DNA of 64,000 nucleotides from Auricularia sp. M13 (lineage: Eukaryota > Basidiomycota > Agaricomycetes > Auriculariales > Auriculariaceae), in NCBI GenBank assembly GCA_037042915.1, contig CM073203.1:2728001-2792000 (forward strand). The letters are read 5' to 3'. The notes under the pieces were generated by a model. It saw only the letters and a program-made list of their open reading frames with translations. It was not told where the DNA came from and searched no databases. Below, piece by piece: positions 44,315 through 56,049 of the stretch; the stretch's first letter is position 1; each line of letters begins with the position of its first letter. A program made the position numbers and the translations under genes.

Positions 44315-44919
44315 TGTTTGTAATCTCAGGCATACCGGATACTGTACGGACTCGTGTGGAGACATTTGAATGCAACGTAGCTCCTATCATCGAAAGTTCA
44401 CAAACTTCAGCCTGTGTCGGTACGGGAGAGTTTTCAAAGGACGAACTCACTGCAAAGAACTCGAAGTTGCGCCCACTTCAGACATGATTTTGAGAATATG
44501 CCAGCATGACGGTGGAGTTCGTACACAGCGTGCTGGGGAAGCACTCTCAAAGACGCACCGTTGCCCTAGTCGACCTTCAACGAGCTGGCAGGAAGACAAG
44601 TTGATTGCGGAGTGTAAGCCCGGGTTCTTGTCCTCAAGCTCCTACTAATCAATTCATCTCTTCTATTCTCCACTCAATAGAATGACCGCTCATTCAGGGT
44701 CAGAACTGCTGCGCTCATCCGGCTAAAGCACCCGCGCAGCTAATAGGCCCGCCAGACGTCCCTTGCATTGAGGAGTCTTCATTTGCCCCGTCGGTGCCAA
44801 TCGGCGCAGTGTTCCCCGGTCTAAATGTGTCTGTTTAGCCCTCGGTTTCTTTCCTTGATTCATATGTATACCGCTGCGCACCGCGTACACTAGCACTCGC
44901 CACTCTTCCTCCGTCAACG

Positions 44920-45756
44920 ATGCGCTACCTTCAGACCGTCCGTGTTCTGACACTCTGTGAGCACATAGCAATGACTTCAGACAACGCAATGCTCATGTAA
45001 AATCTTTAGTGGCTTGCTGGATATTGAGTGCCGTAGCTCTGGGCACGAGCGGTAAACTCAATGCAGACTCGAAACCAAGCTTCACGCGCAGCGCCCTCCT
45101 CTACCCATTCATCATGGGTCTCTTATCTTGTATTATCGTCTATCCAGCCATGTACGTTCTCTCTTCAGCCCGCAAGCCCGCAAATGTGACGTCGATCGCC
45201 CAGATTCTATTTTGGCCGGCCCCGCAAGACCATCTCCAGGAGTTTCTACCTCCCAGCTTTCGTCGAGTTCCCGCTCATAGGCTGTTGGGCACTGGTATGG
45301 GTTGGCGCGGCGCATATTGGAACCAAGGCGTGGTACCCCGTGCCCCATAATAACGGGAAGTTCACGTGGACGGGTTGCGATAAGGCGTCGGCGCGCGGGG
45401 AGGTCGATCCGCAGAACGGTCTAAACGCTTTTTCGCATTGCAACACACTGCGAACCGTGCGTAGTTATCAAACAGCGTACTGTCCCCACTCATAACCTGT
45501 TGGTTATTCTAGGCCCATGGCGCTGAATGGCTAATCCCGCTCGTCACGCGTAAGTTTCGCTCGCGTCCCGCCAGCGCTGATGAACTGACTCGAAGACATG
45601 CAAGTGTTCACAATTGCGTGCATGGGAATTCCTTACCTGTCCTTCCTTTGGACACGAGGTTGGACGGAGACCGTGTGGACGCCGATTTCCGAGGGCAGTC
45701 TGCGTAAATCAGGCCGGGTTGAAAATGAAAAGCAAAAACGGAGCAATTCTGTCTGA
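44920..45756 (+). CDS. Predicted four-pass membrane protein
   Basis: Five exons joined by clean GT..AG introns. MRYLQTVRVLTLL runs into the first membrane segment ACWILSAVALGTSG. A loop leads to SALLYPFIMGLLSCIIVYPA, and after an intron SFYLPAFVEFPLIGCWALVW, then VGAAHIGTKAWYPVPHNN. An extracytoplasmic-looking loop with TGCDKASARGEVDPQNG and AFSHC follows, then AEWLIPLVTLFTIACMGIPY and LSFLW. The C-terminal tail is charged (RKSGRVENEKQKRSNSV). About 190 residues. Four membrane segments with a Trp-containing, cysteine-bearing loop resemble fungal MARVEL-type proteins, but I would not assign that firmly. The gene lies between the two convergent NifS-like genes. Exon 1 is 44920-44956. Confidence 0.65.
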
Positions 45757-46006
45757 GTGGATAGGAATCTCCGCCAGACTCACATGTACAGTACCTGCCA
45801 TAATTCAAACGCGTGTTTGATGACTGTCCCGCATATGGCCGAACGAAGGAGGACTGGTCGTTCCAGTCCTTGAGGCTTGAACCAGTCAACGTTTCCAAAC
45901 CTGCAACTTCCACATGGGAAATTGAGAAAAGCAGGAAGAACTTCTTTTCTCTCCGCGATTGACGCTTGTAATCAGTACAGAGAACGTAGGATTCTTCGAG
46001 AAAAAC

Positions 46007-47941
46007 CTATGGTACTGAATCGTATAGCTCATTCAACTTTATGACCGTGCGGCGAACCCACCAAACGACCTTAAATACATCCTCGAAATTCGTGGCGAGC
46101 CCAAGACTGAAGCGAATGACGCCGAAGGAGCTATCGCCTGCGAATAGCTCGCGCGCAACCGCACCCTTCGCAGCGAGCTCCGGTCGGCAGTGCATGCTCT
46201 GCATCCAGTCCATGAGCGGGCTGGATCCGTCTGCATGTCTGAAGAGCTGCGAACGATGCAGCAGGGACAGCACCGCGCCGGCATTACAGTGGCAGCCAGC
46301 ACGCAGCGCAACCTGTCCTTGCGCGGCACTCTCGACGAGGTCGTTGCGCAGCGGACGCCCGTGTGCATCGAGCACGAGGAAAGCCACGACGCTTCCGCTG
46401 GCCGACTCCTGGCCAGCGGCGGAGAGCGGTGTCGGTAGTTTTGACAGGATGCGCACCATGGGTGCGCCCGAGACGTGTCGTAATGAGAGGAGCGAAGTCG
46501 CCAGCCAGTGCGTGAGGATGGAAAGGCGAAGAGGCAGGATGTCTTGGTATTGAGACAGCATCTCGATGCCCGTCGTGATCGCCGGGAGTCCGAGAAAGTT
46601 GAGTGTGCCGTCTTCCCACTTCTCTACGTCTTTGTCCGACTCTGAATTGGCATCCTCGCCTGAAGACAGGAAGGAGTAGCTCGACGGGCCAAAGCCAGGG
46701 ACCTGCACAAGATCAACGGTACCCCCGCTGCGTGATTTTGATATCAGCACGCGAAGAATATCGCAGCGCTAGCCACTCACGCGAACCATACTTTGCGCAA
46801 CACATGCCTCAAAAGAGTCCTCCTCACAACGAGCGCGCCAATTCCAGTGGGATATCCAAACATCTTGTAGAAGGAAACGGCCATGGCGTCTATAGGTGTT
46901 CTGTGCAGCGAAATTCGGGATGTGGGAGCCAGTGCGGCGGCGTCTACGAGAACATGCATGCCCATTGATCGCGCCTCAGGCAGGATTCTCTCAAGTGGCG
47001 CCTGGTCAGCATGATTAATATAGCTCTCAGCTCGTACGGTTGATGTCTCGTACCTTAGCGCCTGTGACATTAGACAAACCGGTCAATACGAGCAGAGAAT
47101 GCGCTGACCCTGCGACCTTGACAGCCCCTGATGCAACGCTCTTCAGATTCGCCTGATGCATATTGTGAGTTGAAATAATCGTGGGGATAATGGACCTCAG
47201 CCGCTGGCTTACCTCTAGACTGTCTAAATCAACGCGCCCACCCTCTGCACAATCGAAGTACCGAACGTCGGCGCCTCGTTGCTCGGCAAAAACGCGAATT
47301 CCATGCACGCTGTTGTGAGCATCCACGGGAAGGACGAGGCTAGAGCCCGTTGAGAATGGATACGACTCGCCCACGAGCTTGAGGGCCGCCGACGCGTTCT
47401 GTGTGAAGATCACGGCGTACTCTGCTGGATTCGCGTCGAAAAACCGCAGTACCGCCGCGCGGGTCTCGTACAGATGCGAACTGGATAAGCGGGAGCTGCA
47501 AGAACCGGGAGAATCCTGGTAAGCCATCGACGACCGCCCACAAGAACTGAGCCGGGCTAACCTCTCCGATCGCGAATGCGTGTTCCCAAAGACGTTGCTG
47601 GGGTTGAGCAGCAGCTGCGCGTGCTGCTGCACGATGGAGTCGGGGAAGACCGCGCTCCCCATCCAGTCCACGTACGTCTCGCCCTGGTTCAGACGCGTGT
47701 ATTCCCGCACTCTGAGGTCGTCCAGCGCCGTCGTGAGCGCGTAGGCCGGGTAGCGGGCATGAAATACGTCGTGGCTCTTCTTGAGCTCACACTCGAATGA
47801 CGGCTTTTCGACTGGGAGCGGAACTAGGCTTTCTTTGTGGTGGTGAGACTGGCGCAAGGTCCGCAGAACAGTTTCGGCGAGGTTCTTGACCGACTTGCGC
47901 CTTCGTCGGCTCAGGGGGGAAGCAGAATCGACAGAAGGCAT
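46007..47941 (-). CDS. NifS-like (Moco sulfurase N-terminal type) PLP enzyme, copy 2
   Basis: Paralogue of the gene at 40425, in opposite orientation. The start [20 protein letters not shown] aligns with copy 1; an in-frame Met at 47986 is an alternative. Blocks in order are [51 protein letters not shown], an intron whose acceptor CTTGCAG gives [85 protein letters not shown] (PLP lysine), [34 protein letters not shown] (persulfide cysteine) and [19 protein letters not shown]. No MOSC domain follows. All exons read without frame breaks. Likely a cysteine desulfurase-like or selenocysteine-lyase-like activity; the sulfur acceptor is unknown. Confidence 0.85.
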
Positions 47942-49191
47942 ACTGCGAGGGGCCCTGGGTGGCACGGGAGAGAGCCTCTTATGCACATGCTACTTATGCA
48001 CGTTGCGGAGAGCTGGCACAGTGGCAGTGGGCCGGTGCAAGGGATATTCCGGATAGCGGATCGTGATGCCAGCCTGGCCCGTGGGAAAATCAGGTATTTG
48101 GCTTTCGAGCCCAAGAAGCGCCGACCAGCCCCCGTCTAAAGCGCCGGTTGCCCTCTATTTTTTGCCTTTACGCCGCTTTATATGAAGAAAGAACAACTCC
48201 GAAGCTGTGAATGAGAATGTTACGACCGACGATTCCGAGGCACGCCTGACAGGACTCGACCGGAGGCTGACATGAAATCAGGAACCGCAGTCTGTGGTAT
48301 CATGAGTACCATACGTATCGAATCAATATCCGGGATGCCAGGGGAGTACCCCCGACGATGTCTTTGGAGGTTAAATTTGGCATTCCGGACATTGTGATAC
48401 TGAAGAGCCGAAGATTTTATCCGCGATTCTAAGGGGGTCTGGGGACTACGAGACGCATGAAAGTGGCAATTCTGCGCCATTGGCAGGGGCTGTACCTACC
48501 ATACTTGGTGACTGTCAAGGTACATGTAGCGCGCATGTTTTTGCCATTCACAGTATTCTCAAATGCTATGGCTGGCTCCCCGTCGCGCCAACATGGATCC
48601 AGTATGTAACAAATTCAACCTCCGATGACATATACTTGGGGTTTCTGCCAGGGGACGCCCTTTGGGTCGACAGCTTTCAGAAATGAGAAGCAGAACCGCC
48701 GTCCCAAGCTCCCGGCCTCAATCGTCCCAAACCCAGCGATTCACGAATAGATGAGGCTCGCTTTGCCAACTACTGTATGTTCAAAACGATACATAAGCCC
48801 CAAAGGCAATTTACTTACCTTTAATACACTTGGACAGAAGTTGAATATATATTGTAGCTAGGGTTTCGTTGGGGCCTTGGGCTGGCCGCTGACAGGACTT
48901 CCATAGCCACTGAGCGCTTGATCGCCGCAGCCGAAAATGAAAGAATCTCGAGAAAATCCTCAGGAGCTCCTAAGACAGAGCTTAGCAAAGGACATTACTG
49001 TAGCCTTTTGGATGTAAGAAGGCCCCCCTATTGAATTTATGAGCAGCAGTTTGTTCAGCGGAGTTTTGAGCTTCGGGCCTGTATCCCCGTAAGAGATTTG
49101 CTGCCGAGCCCCGTGTTGACGCCCGACTCTATATGAAGACTCGGCGCTGGCCATCCATGCCGCCGTCTGCAGACCTGCTACTGCTTCACAT
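47942..49191. other. Divergent intergenic region, 1.25 kb
   Basis: Lies between the starts of the NifS-like copy 2 and the transcription factor, so it should hold both promoters. No gene is supported in it. Two short frames (48220-48480 minus, 48480-48686 plus) lack motifs. Confidence 0.45.
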
Positions 49192-52100
49192 ATGAGCTCG
49201 ATCCCTTCGACGTCCAACGAGCATGATAAAGTTGAAGAACACAAGAAGAGACGGGGCCCACTGGCTTGCGCAGGTCCGCAGCACGGTTGCCATCGAGCTT
49301 AACAGTTGCTGACCCTGTGAATTTCTCCATGACATTGGCCCATGACCAATATGACTATTAAATACTCCACTCTGCAACTGCCTACTCCCCGGACGGCATC
49401 TGGACTTGCTGCCTGACTTCGACAACTTGTGGCGGCTTCCTACGCGACCTGTGCATGCAGAGTGCCGCCGCCTCAAGCTGAAGTGCGACCGTAAAGTGCC
49501 CTGCTCCAGTTGTTCAAAACGGGGATGCGGCGCAGTCTGCCCGAATGGCACGCTTGCACCAGGTCCCGGTAATCGGTGCGTCACTACAGTGACAACGACG
49601 ATCATATTCATGGCTAAATTGCTGTCATAGATTTGTTCTGGCGGACACCCGTCATCTGCATGAACAGGTCGAGACTGTATGTTCGTTTCACTGCGTGGTT
49701 GAATGATTGTTGATGTTTCGTTAGATGAGCAAAAAAATATCAGAGCTAGAGGATATTCTGGCGGGTTTATCGAGCAGTCACCCGCTCCTGAGCGAAGAGC
49801 ACAGACTTATCAAAGCACTTCCCGCGTCAGAGAAAGTCAACGGCTCCACGATGAAGCCGTTGCTCAGCCTCCTGGGCTCGCTCACCATAGGCGACAGTCC
49901 CAGGTTCTACGGCCCACACGCAGCGTCAGATGTCCGTCGCATTCATCTTTATCTAGATACACTATCGCCATACTAACAACGTTGCAGTATCTTCTCTCGC
50001 AGAACGATGAGCAAGAAGCGGACGCCGATCTCGCAGTGCAGAACGTCAAGACCTCCAAGCTCCCGCCCGAACTCATCGTGCTCGCGCGCACCTTCCCGCT
50101 GTCCAACCTCTCTGACCTGCGCGAAGAAGTCTGGGGCCGGCTGGAAGCCATTATCCCTCCACGCTCTGAGGCGCGGGCCATGTTGGATGTATTCTACGAT
50201 GGCGCAGCGTGGATGTACGAAGTCGTCCCGCGCGCGGAGTGCGAGCGCGACATCTTCGGCAAGGTCTATGCGGACGGAGGCGAAAAAGGCGCGCTCGGGG
50301 CGATCTCTCCGCACGACCTGGGGCTACTCGTCATGCTACTGGCCGTCGGAGTGCTTGTGGATCCACAGCGCGAGCCTTACAGTGACGAAGCCACCGACCT
50401 GTATCAGTTGGCGCGTATTGCGCTCAGCCTCGATAGCGTGCTCGACCATCCCACTGTCCAAGCCGTCAGAGCTATCGTGCGTCTGAACGCCTTTGGCGAC
50501 GCTGTTCTCACGCTCATTTTGCAGCTCTTGATGTCCTGGTTCTTGTTCATGGTGGACCATCCGGCTGGCGTGACGATCAGCTACAACCTCCTTGGACTCA
50601 ACGCCCAGCTGTGCCATTCCGTATGGTTCATTTCCTTGGAACCATAAACATTCGCTCAGCGTATTTGCTTCGCTCAGTTAGGCCTCCACAGGGACGATAC
50701 GCCGTGGGACCTCGACGACGCGGAGAAACAACGCCGGCGTACCCTCCTGGTGCGGCGTCCGCCCACTGTTAGCCGTCCATACGACTAACACGCTAACACG
50801 TTGACCTTAGTGGGACGTCGTCTCGTTCGACTGCTGGGTGAGCGAGGCGCTGGGCCGCCCACCCGCCTTCTCCGTCCTTCATCTCGACGCCAAGATGCCC
50901 GTCTGCGACGGCCCGCAGACCGCTCGCGCATGGCTTCACGGCTTTACGGCGGGGTGCATGTTCAAGCTGCTGGATCAGGCATTCGGCGTCGGAAAGGTCA
51001 CATACACCGCCGTCCTCCGCCTCGACAAGCTCGTGCGCGAGAGCGCTGCGCCAAGCTGTGATCGCCTCCGCATCGTCAACGCTGGTCAGGCCGAGGAGCT
51101 GTTGGACATTCCGCCCGAGCTTGCTTTGCAGAAGTCCATGGTCTTTATCCTGACGCAGAAATGTATGTTGCTCCGTAACCTTCCACGTTTCCACATGAAC
51201 TGACTGTCTGCTCTGCAGGCCTGCTCTATCTACATCGGGCGTTCTTCGCCCAGGCCATGACCGAGAGCCCGGACGACCCGCTCAAGAGCGCGCACGTCCA
51301 GAGCGTGCTCTCTGCCTTTCGTGCCGCTCTCTATATCACCGGCGCGGTGCGCGCTGTACATACCGCCGTGCCAGACCACTCGCAAAGGTTCTGGTTCTTC
51401 TGGAGCGAGGCGTTTTCCGCTTGCGTACGTACTGTTACCGTATTTGTTAACGAAGTGCTGACGTCCGCTGGAGGTCGTACTTGCGTCCGTCGTCATCAAG
51501 AGCCCGGGGAGCGGCTTGGCACCTGTTGCGTGCGTTGAGCTGGATAGAATGCACGCTCTGTTCGCGGACCTTGTTCCTCTGGCTGGGTCGCGGTGTCTCA
51601 ACCGGTTGCTGGTGAGTCCTTTATTACATCGTATTCGTGTCATTGACATAAAATGCGATGTCCAGCCCAAATTGGCCAAATTGCGAAACGCTGCGCATGC
51701 CTCGTACGTTGCTTTCACGGGCAGCGCGCCGTCTGGAAGTACTTCGGGCGATGTAATTGGCGACATGGAACTCAAGTACCTGACGGGCCACACGCGGCTC
51801 ATCAACGCAAACGCCGCGGCTCTGCAGGAGGCGCGCCCTCCTTCGCTTGACTTTCTGGGCCAGAAAGACCACCCTGCAGCGTCCTTCCAACCACAACATG
51901 GCGCGGAGGACTATGCGCCTGGCCAGGGGATGTTCAGCGCGTCGTTGGCTTACCTCTCGGCGCCGTTTAGTCAGTCGACGGACCAGCTTCCGACAGCGTT
52001 GCAGGGATGGGAGCAGACTCGAGCGTACTCTGCGTCCCACGATCATCTACCCGGGCTCTTCAGTGCATCGCAGGAGCAGCTGCCTGGGCCGCCGTACGGG

Positions 52101-52691
52101 ACTCAGGAGCCCCTCCCCGCTCAGCAGTACACAGTGCAATCACACCCCTACTCCGCCTCTCACGACCATCTACCAGGTCTATTCAGCTCGGGGCACGATA
52201 GTGTGCCGCAGCGGCATTATTCGGCGTCACATGAGCAGCTCCCGGGCCTCTTCAACACCTCCGACTCGCAGGCGTCCGGCGTGCTAGAAACAGCGCAGGG
52301 CCTGGCTTCCGCGTCGCACGAGTATATGCCAGGCCTGGCCGGTGCGTCGTACGAGCATCTTCCCGGGCAGCCCAGCACACCGCAGGAGCATTTGCCACGG
52401 CTCTTCGACAAACCTGCTCCAGATTGGGCTCCGAGCCAGCCCATGCGTCCGCCGATGCAACTCGGCCTCGGCCTCTTCAACCTCAACCTCAGCCGAGAGA
52501 AAGCGCCACTCGCCGCGTATGGCGCGGACGAGGTGCCGATGCAACCGCAGCGGCATATGCAGCCCGGGCAGGAAGGATATAATTTGCAGGCGATGTGGCA
52601 GCGCTTCGTAGATGGCCTTAGTAGTGACATGCTTGACCAGCCGCCTCAAGGGCAGGATACTATGAGTCACGCGCAGCCAGGATATCGCTGA
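49192..52691 (+). CDS. Zn2Cys6 fungal transcription factor with an LPGLF-repeat tail
   Basis: A nuclear regulator. Exon 1 (49192-49273) encodes MSSIPSTSNEHDKVEEHKKR and the start of the zinc cluster. A 187-bp intron splits it, giving CAECRRLKLKCDRKVPCSSC plus SKRGCGAVC, the Cys-x2-Cys-x6-Cys-x5-Cys-x2-Cys-x8-Cys pattern. FVLADTRHLHEQVE and MSKKISELEDILAGLSS follow as a linker and coiled coil. The fungal-specific middle domain shows LLAVGVLVDPQRE, LYQLARIALSLDSVLDHPTV, RTLLWDVVSFDCWVSEALGR followed by PPAFS, and LLYLHRAFFAQAMTESPDDP. The C-terminal 250 residues are low complexity, with eight or nine degenerate units of SASHDHLPGLF type (52,020-52,420), then QAMWQRFVDGLSSDML. Targets are unknown; convergent neighbours are a P450 and an ammonia-lyase. 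Confidence 0.88.
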
Positions 52692-52891
52692 TTTTCGAAG
52701 AAGGGATCGGAGCGCATTATGTATCTTGTACGATGTATATTCCAGCAGCTTGAATACGGAGCGCTATAGACAGGAATAATGAGATAAACTGACGCAGTGA
52801 CGGCCGGACATAGACATGGTGGCGCCAAAGGATGTGTCTTTTGAATGGACGGTCCAGTATTTACACGTGGAAGAGAACAAGAACAAGTACG

Positions 52892-54712
52892 TTACAGTGT
52901 GCCATACTTTGAAACTTCAGCCAGTGCGCGACTGTGCTCTGCTCGGATAAGCGCAGCATGGTCTTCGTCACGAGGCTTTAGCGAAATCTGGAATGGCAAT
53001 GGCACAGAGTTGAACCCATTAGTGTACGCATTCCTATGTTTGGTTCAGATGAAGCTGTTGGGCGAGGGTTGGTACGCACGGATCGATAGGAATATCATTT
53101 CCGTTATCATCCTTAGCGTGGCTCATGTTGAACGCGAAGAGCAAGCGAGCGGCGACTACGAAAATGCTTCTGACGGCGACGTGTTGCCCTGTAAGGTGTC
53201 ACGGTTCAGCGCCCAGCTCCTCCTTCCCAACAAACAACTCACCGGGACAGACACGCCGGCCCTGCAGGGTGTATCGTCAATAAAGACCGCAAGCGCGCAG
53301 AGCGAGGCTGGCGTACATAGCCGAAGCTTCCCATGCCTTCCTCCATGCTGCCGTCGCCCTTCCAGCGTTCTGGGATGAAGGCCTCTGGTTCGGGGAAGTG
53401 CGTGGGGTCGCGGTTGATAGCCCAATGGTTTCCCTGGACAACCGAGCCCGCAGGAATAACGTAGCTACCGTATTCGATGTCGGACGTGGCAAGATGCGGC
53501 GAGCCGCCTGTTGTAACCGGTCGCAAACGCAGCGCCTCCTTCACGCATCCACGCACGTAAGGAAGCCCTGGAATATCAGCGACTACAGGCAGGCGAGCCG
53601 TTCCGACGACGGTGTCAATCTCGATTTGTGCCTTCCGTTGTGCCTCGGGATTTTCGACGAGTAGCTGGATGAGCGACAGAATGCTCCCTGCAGTCTTCAT
53701 AGTGGATGAGATTACGGAAGAAAGTCTATGAGAGCGACTGTACCGTATCTGATCCCGCGCCGAACAGTGACCCGAGCAGGTAAGACGTCTCGTTGTCGTT
53801 GAGGCCCATTTCGCCCTGTTTCTCAGCTATCTCCTTCGCGAAGCATGGTGGCCCGTCTTCACCGTCAGCACGAGTCCGGTCGTACATCGTCCTGAACAAC
53901 GTCAGCTCCCTGTGATGCGCGTCCAATGCCTCTCTTCTCCACGGTGCGAGCATAGTGGGGAGATGTTCGAGCCACGGGACAGATTCGACCAGATTCGCTC
54001 CCGGACGACCCAATCTGGCTATCGTGCCCATGGCAATGTACAGGTTCTGGACGATAGGCTCTTGACCAGTGACGGAACGGCGCCCATAGACAGAGCTTGT
54101 GATGACACTGACGGTGAACCTGCGCGTGGCGTCCGCGGGGTCGCAACGCTCGGGATTTGGCGTGTTGAGGAGCTCGTACAGCATCACAGCCGACTCTGCC
54201 TCCTGCAGAGGCGCGTAGGATTCTGCAGCCCGAATGGAGAGTCCGGCGTGCAGAGCGCGGCGCATTAAACGCCATCGCGCGCCATGAGGGATAAACAAGA
54301 GACGCATCCCGCCAGAAACCAAATCGGACGCGACGTGTTGCCGGGGGCGCGAGGCCGTTTCACCAGCATGCTGAACCAAGATCGCCTGTGCTGCCTCGTA
54401 GCTGCTGATTACGATAAGCATCTGTCGTCCGAGTTGCAGACGCATAACCGGGCCATATTGCTGAGCGAGAGCTAAGAAAAAAAAAACTTCATTTTGTGGC
54501 TTGCTTGCAACCCAGGATGGATACACACCTCTGAACTGCTTCCATGGGTGCACAGGCGCAATCTGGAAGGTATTTCCGAAGAACGGAATCCCAGGTGGGC
54601 CGGGCGGCAGGCGCGTAGAGCGGTTCGCCCTCTCACGACGAAGTTGGGCGAGGGCGAGGGTCGAAGCCCCAAGGATAAAGACGACCAGAAACAAGCCCAT
54701 CTCTGCGGCCAC
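52892..54712 (-). CDS. Cytochrome P450 monooxygenase
   Basis: Haem-thiolate oxygenase, probably ER-bound through MGLFLVVFILGASTLALAQL. A Pro-rich hinge LPPGPPGIPFFGN follows. Exon 1 continues through GARWRLMRRALH and LLGSLFGAGSDT. An intron (GTACAG...ATGAAG) joins it to TAGSILSLIQLL, giving the AGSDTT oxygen-binding motif. Further motifs are EALRLRP (ExxR), PERW, and SFGY joined by an intron (GTACGC...CTGCAG) to GRRVCPG, restoring the haem-binding Cys. A GTGAGT intron then leads to QHVAVRSIFVVAARLLFAFN and IPIDP. A last intron (GTGCGT...CATAG) leads to NAYTNGFNSVPLPFQISLKP and the stop at 52892. The complete gene is of normal length. It resembles the multigene CYP families of wood-decay fungi that act on aromatic compounds or secondary metabolites; the substrate is unknown. 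It is convergent with the regulator, 200 bp apart. Confidence 0.93.
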
Positions 54713-56049
54713 CTGCAGGTACTCGCATCGTTGGCCTTATGACTTGCGGAACGAGCATTCCCGGAAGGCAGCTTAAAACCATTTGCCGATGTTTGTTACC
54801 AGAGCGGGAGCCTTCCAATACGAAGTAGACACCTTCTGTCTGTGCTCGTGCCTCGCAATTGCTTCCCGTTTCCCCGGTGCATCCAGAATGTACTGCCGAG
54901 AACGATGACCGGATACCCCGTTGGCATAGTTCAGCCTCCATGACGCAGATGTAGCCATCGCTAGTTATCTCAGTCATTGAAATTACACAGTAATCAGAGT
55001 CAAGATGCAGCAGGCGAAGGCTACGCGGGGTGCCGCAAACACGTCTCGCGCTTGGTCACCTGTGACTCCTAGATTGGGGTGCTAGGGTCTAACATGCCGC
55101 TTCCACGCAGGTTTCCTTCGGATCGCAGTGCCGAACAGCCGCGGTACGAAGATGAATAGCTAATCAATGTTGAACGGGACATACGAAGCCTATCGGCCAT
55201 TCAGTTGGACTCGAAGCACACAAGAACTGGCCCGAACGGCCGCAAGCACGAGACTTTCGCTATCGTAGAGTCAGGAGTTCAGCAGCGATGCATATCGGTA
55301 ACCGTTGTTGCCCATGTAGTGCAGCCGTTGAGAATCGCCGTCAGCCAATCCGCTCCCGCATCCACAGTGTGCAAGCTACCTTCCCGCTGGCTGCGGCAGC
55401 TTCCTGGAGGTGCACAGATGAAACGGTGTCATAGATGGACCGTCATGTCCGCGAGAGTTGATAGCGCGAGGGGCATTCATCAGAGCGAGTATGGCCAAGG
55501 CAAGAGTTCTAGATGTCTGACCGCGAGCAATGGGCGCATGCGTGACCTGGGCCCAGCGCTACGTATCCACATCAGGATCAGAGGAGACAGCTAAAGCATG
55601 GGAATCGCCACAAGATTGTGCCAGGGAACGACGCCGTACCGACAGATGCGAAAAGAACCGGCTCAGTGCTTGACCCGACTACACCGAGTTCGGTAAGCTC
55701 ATGGTTCTGCTCGCACTGATATCCACGTATTCAGCCTGTAGAGTGGTGGCTGGGTCGGTCGGGATCGTGCCTGCGGACTAGTGGTGGCTGGCCGCTGAGG
55801 AGTGGCTCGGAGCCTGAAAGATTTTCTCCGATTCTTAACCTGCTATTTTCTTTTGCTCCAGTGCTTCTGGCACGCTAACAGTACGACTGTGACATTCCGC
55901 GGATGTCTCTACGCCCGTATACGTGCTAAAAGGTGCTGCTCTTCTGCACAAAAATGAACGGCTGAAATGTACAAAGAATCAAGATGTCTCTTTCATCGTC
56001 CACATGTGTTGGTTCGGTTCGTATCTGACAATAGCATCTGATCGCAGCA
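54713..56049. other. Intergenic region between P450 start and ammonia-lyase stop
   Basis: 1.34 kb. One plus-strand frame (55205-55594) has no motif and looks accidental. It should contain the P450 promoter. Confidence 0.4.

Noticed and set aside
55205-55594. Plus-strand 129-codon frame
   Set aside because: No motif or promoter; probably accidental.
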